Below the pieces are notes generated by a model. The model did no database searches, was not told the origin of the DNA, and was given only the letters and a program-made list of their open reading frames with translations. This document shows positions 1-4,935 of a stretch of 12,890 bases of DNA, in pieces. Origin of the DNA: JBOGWY01 sp050694015 (lineage in GTDB: Bacteria > Actinomycetota > CADDZG01 > WHSQ01); the NCBI GenBank assembly GCA_050694015.1, contig JBOGWY010000179.1, positions 1 through 12,890 of the forward strand, written 5' to 3'. Each line of letters opens with the position of its first letter. Positions within the stretch are counted from its first letter, which is position 1. The position numbers were made by a program, and so were the translations under genes.

Positions 1-1
1 A

Positions 2-406
2 GCTCTGCCAGATCTCACCGAGCAGGAGAAGGTCTCGACCTCGACACAGCTCGACCCGGTGCGCGTGGACGCGGGCCAGACGATCTTCAACGAGGGCGAC
101 AAGGCCGACAACTTCTACATCGTCACCGAGGGTGAGGTCGAGGTCGTTCGCGGCGGCGACGGGAGCGAGCAGAAGATCGCGACGCTCGGGCCGGGACAGT
201 TCTTCGGCGAGATGGGTCTCCTGAGCGGACGTCCGCGCATGGCGACGGTGCGCGCCACTAAAGAGACTCACCTGATGGCACTGGACGCGAGCGAGTTCGG
301 CAATCTGATGAACCGTTCGAGCGGAGGCGCCGCCGACGTTGCCTACGAGGTGAAGATGCGGACGAGCGAACCGAGCACGACGCCGGCGGCTCCCGCATCG
401 ACGTAA
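2..406 (+). CDS. Cyclic-nucleotide-binding-domain (CRP/CAP-type cNMP-binding) protein, 5' end outside window
   Basis: The reading frame is open from the first bases of the window, so the true start lies upstream; a GTG at 59 falls inside the domain and is not a convincing start. The visible 134 residues form most of a cNMP-binding jelly roll: VRVDAGQTIFNEGDKADNFY, then YIVTEGEVEVV, then the phosphate-binding cassette FGEMGLLSGRPRMATV, whose Glu and Arg are the residues that bind the cyclic nucleotide ribose and phosphate in this family. The domain is followed by a low-complexity tail rich in Ser, Thr, Pro and Ala, so it is the C-terminal module of the protein and no DNA-binding helix-turn-helix follows it. 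Whatever effector or membrane domain precedes it cannot be seen. A terminator-like hairpin begins 18 bp after the stop. The domain call is firm; the ligand and the protein's role are unknown. Confidence 0.85.
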   Translation, partial: ALPDLTEQEKVSTSTQLDPVRVDAGQTIFNEGDKADNFYIVTEGEVEVVRGGDGSEQKIATLGPGQFFGEMGLLSGRPRMATVRATKETHLMALDASEFGNLMNRSSGGAADVAYEVKMRTSEPSTTPAAPAST

Positions 407-423
407 CAGCAAGTCGACCTGGC

Positions 424-456
424 GGCCGGGCCCCGAAACGGGGCCCGGCCATTTCC
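424..456 (+). terminator. Strong GC-rich hairpin, probable intrinsic terminator
   Basis: A perfect 12-bp inverted repeat (424-435 with 439-450, arms GGCCGGGCCCCG and CGGGGCCCGGCC) is separated by an AAA loop and followed by ATTTCC. The stem is very stable but the T-run is weak, as is common in high-GC actinobacteria. It probably ends transcription from the cNMP-domain gene. It lies only 26 bp before the ndh start codon, so it may also act as an attenuator or leader structure for ndh. Confidence 0.75.
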
Positions 457-463
457 TTCGGGG

Positions 464-475
464 GGATGATCATCC
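464..475. repeat. 12-bp perfect palindrome next to the ndh start codon
   Basis: GGATGATCATCC is a perfect dyad lying between the terminator-like hairpin and the ATG at 477. It overlaps the G-rich stretch (460-465) that would serve as the ndh ribosome-binding site. It could be an operator half-site pair or could hide the ribosome-binding site; chance is also possible for a 12-bp palindrome. Confidence 0.45.
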
Positions 476-476
476 G

Positions 477-1850
477 ATGAGTTCGACAACGCGTCCCACC
501 GTAGTCATCGTCGGGGGAGGGTTCGGCGGCATCGCAGCCGCGAAGCGTCTGAAAAAGGCGCCGGTCCGCACCGTCCTGATCGACCAGAACAACTACCACC
601 TCTTCGCACCGTTGCTCTATCAGGTCGCGACGGCGCTGCTCGAACCGGCCGAGATCGCGACCCCGATCCGCCACATCCTGCGCGGGATCTCCAACGCCGA
701 GTTCCTGATGGCGCGCGTGCAGAACGTCGACTTCGATCGCAAGGTCGTCGTCACCGATCACCGTGAAGTCGCCTACGACTACCTGGTGCTCGCGGCCGGT
801 AGCAAGACGAACTACTTCGGCAACACCGACCTCGAGAAGGCGACCGTCGGGATGAAGAACCTGAACGACGCCGTCGACCTGCGTAACCGCGCGCTGACGC
901 TCGTCGAAGAGGCGAAGTGGGCAACTCCGGAAGAACGCAAGAAGCTGTTGAGCTTCATCGTCGTCGGCGGAGGATCGACCGGCGTGGAGACGGCCGGGGC
1001 CCTCCAGGAGTTGCTCCACACGGTCCTGAAGCGCGACTTCAAGGAGATGCCACTCGACGATGCGAGCGTGACGTTGCTCGAGGCGTCGGACAAGCTCTTG
1101 CCCCCGTTCCATCCAAACCTCCAGAAGGGGGCCGCGCACCAACTGAAGCGCAAGGGCGTCCATGTCCGTCTCAACACCGCGCTCAAGGAGGTCCGAGCCG
1201 GCGAGGCCGTCCTCTCCGACGGAAGCGTCGTGCCCGCGGGCCTTGTCGTGTGGGCGGCGGGAGTCGCGGCGTCGGATCTGGGCGACATCGTTTCCGACGA
1301 GCTCGGCCGGGGCCGGACGGTGAAGGTGGGGCCGACGCTTCAGTACCCCGGTCGTCCCGAGGTGTTCGTGATCGGTGACGTCGCGGCGGTCGATTGGAAG
1401 GGGCAGCAGCTCCCCATGATCGCTCCCGTCGCGTCGCAGGGCGGCAAGCACGTCGCGAAGAACATCAAGCACCTGTTGAAGGGCGAGCCTCTGGAGGAGT
1501 TCAGCTATCTCGACAAAGGCATCATGTCGACGATCGGGCGGAACTCCGCCGTGATGCAGTTCAAGGGCATCCGCACTGAGGGGTTCTTCGCGTGGATGTC
1601 GTGGCTCTTCGTCCACCTCGTTCTCATCGTCAGTGGGCGGAGTCAGTTCAGCATCCTGATGAACTGGTTCTGGAACTACGTGACGAATACGAGGGCCGCG
1701 CGCGTGATCCTCAAACCCACTACGACGATGGCGTTAACCAAGAGCGTGACGGAATCGGACGCGCAGAAGATCGAGGATCAAGAGGAAGCCGTGGTATCGG
1801 GCAAGAGCGAGGAGATCGCAGCAGCATCGTCGGGCGCCACCCGGAGTTAG
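477..1850 (+). CDS. ndh: Type II NADH:quinone oxidoreductase (NDH-2)
   Basis: A 457-residue flavoprotein expected to oxidise NADH and reduce membrane quinone without pumping protons, at the cytoplasmic face of the membrane. The N-terminal FAD-binding Rossmann motif GGGFGG is at residues 13-18, followed by the NDH-2-typical NYHLFAPLLYQVATALLEPA (39-58). The second dinucleotide (NADH) motif GGGSTGVETAG is at 164-174, with S where many relatives have P. The FAD-contacting VFVIGDVAAV is near 297-306, and the AxxxxQ quinone-site segment APVASQGG is at 316-323. The C-terminal region (about 367-403) is aromatic and hydrophobic, as expected for the membrane-docking helices. The last 45 or so residues form a polar, acidic Ser/Ala/Glu tail beyond the conserved fold. 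Start ATG 477 is preceded by a G-run at 460-465 and fits family length. The gene is convergent with DUF3105, with 7 bp between stops. Recognition is firm. Confidence 0.95.
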   Translation: MSSTTRPTVVIVGGGFGGIAAAKRLKKAPVRTVLIDQNNYHLFAPLLYQVATALLEPAEIATPIRHILRGISNAEFLMARVQNVDFDRKVVVTDHREVAYDYLVLAAGSKTNYFGNTDLEKATVGMKNLNDAVDLRNRALTLVEEAKWATPEERKKLLSFIVVGGGSTGVETAGALQELLHTVLKRDFKEMPLDDASVTLLEASDKLLPPFHPNLQKGAAHQLKRKGVHVRLNTALKEVRAGEAVLSDGSVVPAGLVVWAAGVAASDLGDIVSDELGRGRTVKVGPTLQYPGRPEVFVIGDVAAVDWKGQQLPMIAPVASQGGKHVAKNIKHLLKGEPLEEFSYLDKGIMSTIGRNSAVMQFKGIRTEGFFAWMSWLFVHLVLIVSGRSQFSILMNWFWNYVTNTRAARVILKPTTTMALTKSVTESDAQKIEDQEEAVVSGKSEEIAAASSGATRS

Positions 1851-1860
1851 TGCCGCACTA
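1848..1860. repeat. Short dyad formed by two convergent stop codons
   Basis: TAGTGC-C-GCACTA is a perfect 6-bp inverted repeat with a single central base. It contains the TAG stop of ndh and the TAG stop of the opposing DUF3105 gene. The one-base loop makes it a poor RNA hairpin. There is no room for a conventional terminator in the 7-bp gap, so the two transcripts probably run into each other. Confidence 0.4.
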
Positions 1861-2496
1861 GCCCTCGAACGGCGGAGTGATCGGCTCGGGCGCCTTGCCC
1901 TGGAACTGCCGGCGGAACTCGTTGAGCGCGGCCTCGGAGACCTCCGCGCAGGTCTGGCTCGCGGTCCATGCCGTGAACACGATGGCGTCGTCGCCCTGGA
2001 TGTTGTCGTAGGGGACCGCGACGGTCGCGCTCGCCTCCCGATCGACGAGCTCCTCGATCTGATCGATGGTGTTCGACGGAAGATCGGGCCGGTACCAGAG
2101 CACGATCTGACCGTGCTCCATGTTGTGGACGACCTGCTCGGGCGGGAGCGGCTCGCTGTAGAAGCCGAGGTCGGCCGGGATCTCGTAGTGGGGGCCCGAG
2201 GTGGGGGGATCGGTCTCGTAGGGCGGGTGCGGTTCGCCCTCGCCGAGGTGACCGCGACCCTCCGATTCCGTCTCTTCGACGGGCCCGCAGCCGGCCTCGG
2301 CCGCCGACGGGCCGATGGCGCCGAACTCACCTTCGTCCTGGCGCTGGAAGATGATCGCGACGACCACGAGCACGAGCACGAGCAGTGCAACGGCGATCGT
2401 CACGAAGTTGCGCCGGAGGGCCTCCTTGCGCTGTTCCGCCCTGCGCCGCTCTTCCGCGAGGCGCCGCTGCTGTTTCTGCTCTAGCTTCTTGCTCAC
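1858..2496 (-). CDS. DUF3105 family membrane-anchored protein
   Basis: With the GTG start at 2496 the product has 212 residues: a highly charged Lys/Arg/Gln/Glu coiled-coil-like N-terminus (1-30), one transmembrane helix (VTIAVALLVLVLVVVAIIF, about 32-50), a linker, then the DUF3105 domain. The domain shows the family signatures PPTSGPHY and VHNMEHGQIVLWYRP, with His residues that suggest a binding site. Two Cys residues (in AGCGP and QTCAE) could form a disulfide outside the cell. Topology should be N-in, domain out. A GTG at 2532 would add 12 residues (TTRGALLASPAV-like) that look non-coding. The 2496 start gives the usual MSKK... charged beginning and has TAGCCT 8 nt upstream, consistent with leaderless initiation. 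The function of DUF3105 proteins is not established. Confidence 0.85.
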   Translation of the reverse strand: MSKKLEQKQQRRLAEERRRAEQRKEALRRNFVTIAVALLVLVLVVVAIIFQRQDEGEFGAIGPSAAEAGCGPVEETESEGRGHLGEGEPHPPYETDPPTSGPHYEIPADLGFYSEPLPPEQVVHNMEHGQIVLWYRPDLPSNTIDQIEELVDREASATVAVPYDNIQGDDAIVFTAWTASQTCAEVSEAALNEFRRQFQGKAPEPITPPFEG

Positions 2497-2504
2497 GGCA
2501 GGGG

Positions 2505-2510
2505 AGGCTA
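2505..2510 (-). promoter_or_regulatory. Candidate -10 box for a leaderless DUF3105 transcript
   Basis: On the minus strand TAGCCT (TANNNT pattern) ends 8 nt before the GTG at 2496. No purine-rich Shine-Dalgarno sequence precedes that codon. Actinobacteria often start leaderless mRNAs about 7 nt after such a box. The match is short and could be chance. Confidence 0.3.
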
Positions 2511-2541
2511 ACAGGGCGCCGCGGGTAGTCACTATTTGAAC

Positions 2542-2546
2542 GGAGG
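2542..2546 (+). promoter_or_regulatory. Ribosome-binding site that fixes the CTG start of the nitroreductase
   Basis: GGAGG is followed by a 6-nt spacer (CTCCTT) and then CTG at 2553. No ATG, GTG or TTG lies in frame between the upstream stop (TAG, 2526-2528) and the internal ATG at 2586, and that ATG has no comparable site. Confidence 0.7.
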
Positions 2547-2552
2547 CTCCTT

Positions 2553-3146
2553 CTGGAGTTCAGAGACGTCGTTCGGCGCCGGCGGATGGTGCGCAACTAC
2601 ACCGATGAGCCCGTGGATCCCGACGCCTTGCATCGGATCCTGGATGCCGCCCGACGAGCGCCGAGCGCCGGCCACACGCAGGGTCAGAGCTTCGTCGTCG
2701 TGACCGACGCCGAGACACGCCGCCGTGTCGCGGAAGCCGCGGGGGAGAGCGAGTACGTCGCCGCGGGGTTCGATCCGTGGCTCTCGCGCGCACCGGTGCA
2801 CGTCGTCGTGTGCACCTGCATCGCCGACTACGAAGAGCGTTATCGCGAGCCCGACAAGGCGAACGCTCCGGCCGCGTCCGACTGGGAGGTGCCGTACTGG
2901 CACGTGGACGCGGGGGCCGCCCTGATGCTGCTGCTGCTGGCCGCGGTCGACGAGGGCCTCGCCGCGGGCTTGTCGGGGGTCCACGCCTTCGAGGGCCTGC
3001 GCGACATCCTCGGCATCCCCGAAGACGTGACGCCGGTAGGAGTAGTGACGATCGGCCACGGAGCCCCCGACCGCCCGTCCGGCTCCCTGAAGAGAGGCCG
3101 CAAAACACGAGACGAGGTCATCCACTACAACGCCTGGAGCGAGTGA
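2553..3146 (+). CDS. Nitroreductase-family FMN protein, apparent CTG start
   Basis: The 197-residue product belongs to the nitroreductase-like FMN flavoprotein fold. Residues 1-20 read (M)EFRDVVRRRRMVRNYTDEP, the typical start of this family, where the Arg-rich strand binds FMN phosphate. APSAGHTQGQSFVVV (about 33-47) matches the first helix and loop that contact FMN. GAALMLLLLAAVDEGLAAGL is the long central helix. The C-terminus (GRKTRDEVIHYNAW) is also typical. Starting at ATG 2586 would delete the conserved EFRDVVRRRR segment, so I place the start at CTG 2553. Its neighbours are the convergent cofE and cofD. In mycobacteria a nitroreductase-fold domain is fused to CofE in FbiB and reduces dehydro-F420-0, so this protein is a candidate for that role. 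A general nitro/ene reductase is equally possible. Substrate is unknown. Confidence 0.9.
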   Translation: MEFRDVVRRRRMVRNYTDEPVDPDALHRILDAARRAPSAGHTQGQSFVVVTDAETRRRVAEAAGESEYVAAGFDPWLSRAPVHVVVCTCIADYEERYREPDKANAPAASDWEVPYWHVDAGAALMLLLLAAVDEGLAAGLSGVHAFEGLRDILGIPEDVTPVGVVTIGHGAPDRPSGSLKRGRKTRDEVIHYNAWSE

Positions 3147-3252
3147 CGCGCGTATAGCGAGCGGAGGGCGGCGCTGCCGGTAGGGAGCCTGGGGTTACCC
3201 CGAGCGAAGTGAGGCGTGGCTCCCGTAGGCAGTGACGACCCGCAGCGAGCGG
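3142..3252. repeat. Repeat-bearing convergent intergenic element
   Basis: Two direct copies of AGTGACG-N(6-7)-AGCGAGCGG lie at 3142-3164 and 3231-3252, 89 bp apart, framing an internal dyad (3174-3232). A further GAGCGAAGTGAGG word is at 3202-3214. The first copy contains the nitroreductase stop codon and the second ends 2 bp before the cofE stop. The pattern resembles dispersed GAGCGA-type intergenic repeats seen in many high-GC genomes. Whether it recurs elsewhere in this genome cannot be seen here. Confidence 0.5.
3174..3232. terminator. Imperfect long hairpin, possible bidirectional terminator
   Basis: GGGAGCC (3183-3189) pairs with GGCTCCC (3218-3224), and CTGCC (3174-3178) pairs with GGCAG (3228-3232) across a small internal loop. 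A nested GGGG-TTA-CCCC hairpin sits at 3191-3201. It lies between the convergent nitroreductase and cofE genes, where a two-way terminator would be expected. There is no T-run on either strand, so the call is structural only. Confidence 0.5.
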
Positions 3253-3254
3253 TA

Positions 3255-3941
3255 CTAGCGGAAGAAGTCTTCTTTGAACGGGCGGATCAGCTCGGTGGCG
3301 GCACCGCGGCCCCAGGGAACGGTCGCCCCTCGCACTATCGCGGCCGGGATGTTGTCGGTCTTGCCCATGACGAGCTCGGCCGCGCCGGCGAGCTCGTCGG
3401 CCAGAGCGATCTCGGTCGCGTTCATCACCCGGCCCTGACGATCGAGGCTCCCGCGGTAGTCGAGGATCGGTTCGAACCCTGCCACACCGATCGCGACATC
3501 GGTCTGACCGATGCGCCACGCGCGCCCGAACGTGTCGCTGACGATCACGCCCACATCCACCCCGGTCAGGTGCTTGATGCGAGAGCGGATACGACGCGCC
3601 GACGCGTCGGGATCGACCGGTAACAGCGCGATGTGATCGCCCTCCATGTTCGATTCGTCGACCCCGGCGTTGGCGCACACGAACCCGTGGCGAGTCTCCG
3701 AGATCGTCACGTCGCCGACGCGCCTGAGCACGCGTGCCGATTCGGCCTCGACCGCTGCGGCCTTGTCTCCGCCCGGAATGACGCGGCCCTCGGCCTTCGA
3801 GACGACCTTCTGCGTGATCACGACGATGTCGTGCTCGACGAACGCACCCTCTCCCGCAGCATCGACGATCAGGAGCGCCAGGTCGTCACCGGTAACGACT
3901 TCGCCCACGCCGGTGATCGGGATTATCCGTAGCTCGTTCAT
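3255..3941 (-). CDS. cofE: Coenzyme F420-0:L-glutamate ligase (CofE), stand-alone form
   Basis: CofE uses GTP to add L-glutamate residues to F420-0 in the cytoplasm. The 228-residue product shows the family motifs in order: HDIVVITQKVVSKAEGR (37-53), HGFVCANAGVDESN (85-98), VDPDASARRIR (109-119), SDTFGRAWRIGQTDVAIGVAG (135-155, containing the acidic metal/GTP site residues), DYRGSLDRQGR (161-171), ADELAGAAELVMGK (181-194), and the terminal DFFR resembling the usual DLFR end of single-domain CofE. It therefore lacks the C-terminal nitroreductase-fold domain found in mycobacterial FbiB. Its ATG overlaps the cofD stop (ATGA, 3938-3941) and no good Shine-Dalgarno is present, so translation is probably coupled to cofD. 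Recognition is firm. Confidence 0.97.
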   Translation of the reverse strand: MNELRIIPITGVGEVVTGDDLALLIVDAAGEGAFVEHDIVVITQKVVSKAEGRVIPGGDKAAAVEAESARVLRRVGDVTISETRHGFVCANAGVDESNMEGDHIALLPVDPDASARRIRSRIKHLTGVDVGVIVSDTFGRAWRIGQTDVAIGVAGFEPILDYRGSLDRQGRVMNATEIALADELAGAAELVMGKTDNIPAAIVRGATVPWGRGAATELIRPFKEDFFR

Positions 3942-4861
3942 AGCTCGAGCAGTGTCCGCGCGATCCGCTCGGACGCGTCGGCATCGCGCATGATCGTGTC
4001 GGTCGCGACCGCGGCGACGCCCTGAGCCTTCACGGCGTCCAGCTCGTGAGCGTCCTCGGTCGCGTCGATGACGAACGTGTCGCAGAAGTCGCTGTAAAGA
4101 GAGGCCACCCCGGAGGCACTCGACTGAACCCCGATGCTGCGCAGCATCACGTCCGCAGGTCCCTTGAGAGCGGCCCCCCGGATGATCGGTGAGATCGCCA
4201 CGACGTCCGGATGCGCGACGAGTGCTTCCCTTACGCCGCGCACCGACAGGATCGGTCCGGTCGACACCAGAGGGTTCGACGGAGAGATCAGAACGCGGTC
4301 GGCTCCCTCGATGGCCTCGATCACTCCCGGCGCCGGCTTCGCGTCGTGGATCCCGTCGAGCGTCACGATCGAGACATCCGGCTCCTGGCGCTCTTTGACG
4401 AAGTACTCCTGGAATTCCAGCGTCCTCCCGTCACCCGTCGCGATCATCGTGCGAACCCGGTCGTCGGACATCGGGATCACCTTGGCGGCCACGCCCAACC
4501 GACGACGGATCTCGTCGGTGACGGAAGACAGCGTTGCTCCCTCGCTCATGCGTGCGGTGCGGAAGAGACACGTCGCGAAGTCGCGGTCCCCGAGCGAGAA
4601 CCACGCGTCGACGTCGAGGGCCCGGAGCCCCTCGACCATGTTGAACGTGTCGCCCCGGAGCCCCCACCCGCGCTCCATATCACCGATACCGGCGAGCCAG
4701 TACGTGACGATGTCGACGTCGGGCGACACGTAGACGTCGTAGATGACGTCGTCGTCGGCGGTATTGACGATCGCGGTGAGGTCCTCGCCCTCGACGATGC
4801 GAGCCAAGCCGACGAGCAACTTCGGGCCGCCGGTACCGCCTGCGAGGCAGGTGATCTTCAT
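3938..4861 (-). CDS. cofD: 2-phospho-L-lactate / phosphoenolpyruvyl transferase (CofD/FbiA)
   Basis: CofD transfers the phospholactyl unit, or in actinobacteria the phosphoenolpyruvyl unit, from its GDP-linked donor to Fo, giving F420-0 or dehydro-F420-0. The 307-residue product has the nucleotide-binding GGTGGPKLLVGLA (8-20), VNTADDDVIYDVYVSPDVD (32-50), SLGDRDFATCLFRT (89-102), PMSDDRVRTMI (130-140), ISPSNPLVSTGPILSVRGVR (192-211) and SPIIRGAALKGPADVML (224-240), all typical of the family. I chose ATG 4861 (MKITCLAGGTGG) over an ATG at 4891. It is the family's normal beginning, and GAGGAG (4866-4871) lies 4 nt upstream. It is first in a two-gene minus-strand unit with cofE and is divergent from fbiC across 74 bp. 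Recognition is firm; the substrate form (PEP or lactyl) is inferred from the lineage. Confidence 0.97.
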   Translation of the reverse strand: MKITCLAGGTGGPKLLVGLARIVEGEDLTAIVNTADDDVIYDVYVSPDVDIVTYWLAGIGDMERGWGLRGDTFNMVEGLRALDVDAWFSLGDRDFATCLFRTARMSEGATLSSVTDEIRRRLGVAAKVIPMSDDRVRTMIATGDGRTLEFQEYFVKERQEPDVSIVTLDGIHDAKPAPGVIEAIEGADRVLISPSNPLVSTGPILSVRGVREALVAHPDVVAISPIIRGAALKGPADVMLRSIGVQSSASGVASLYSDFCDTFVIDATEDAHELDAVKAQGVAAVATDTIMRDADASERIARTLLEL

Positions 4862-4935
4862 CCAGCTCCTCAGTTTCCGTGGGGTCTCCATGGGGGGTCT
4901 CCGTGACGGGCGGTGAGGCTACTAGACTGCCCCGC
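4862..4935. promoter_or_regulatory. Divergent cofD / fbiC control region
   Basis: These 74 bp separate the two divergent F420 start codons and must carry or overlap both promoters. On the minus side a GAGGAG ribosome-binding site precedes cofD. On the plus side a TAGACT box lies 7 nt before the fbiC ATG. No clear operator dyad was seen. The shared region would allow joint control of Fo synthesis and its later modification. Confidence 0.5.
4923..4928 (+). promoter_or_regulatory. Candidate -10 box for leaderless fbiC mRNA
   Basis: TAGACT fits TANNNT and ends exactly 7 nt before ATG 4936, the spacing expected when transcription begins at the start codon. No Shine-Dalgarno sequence precedes the ATG. 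No convincing -35 element was recognised. Confidence 0.4.

Noticed and set aside
258..1616. Long open frame (452 codons) antisense to ndh
   Set aside because: ndh on the other strand has clear family motifs throughout. The antisense translation is Arg/Asp/His-rich with no recognisable domain, as expected from third-position GC bias.
4879..4935. Earlier ATG for fbiC
   Set aside because: It would add 19 residues without family resemblance and place the start inside the cofD leader. The TAGACT box and family start favour 4936.
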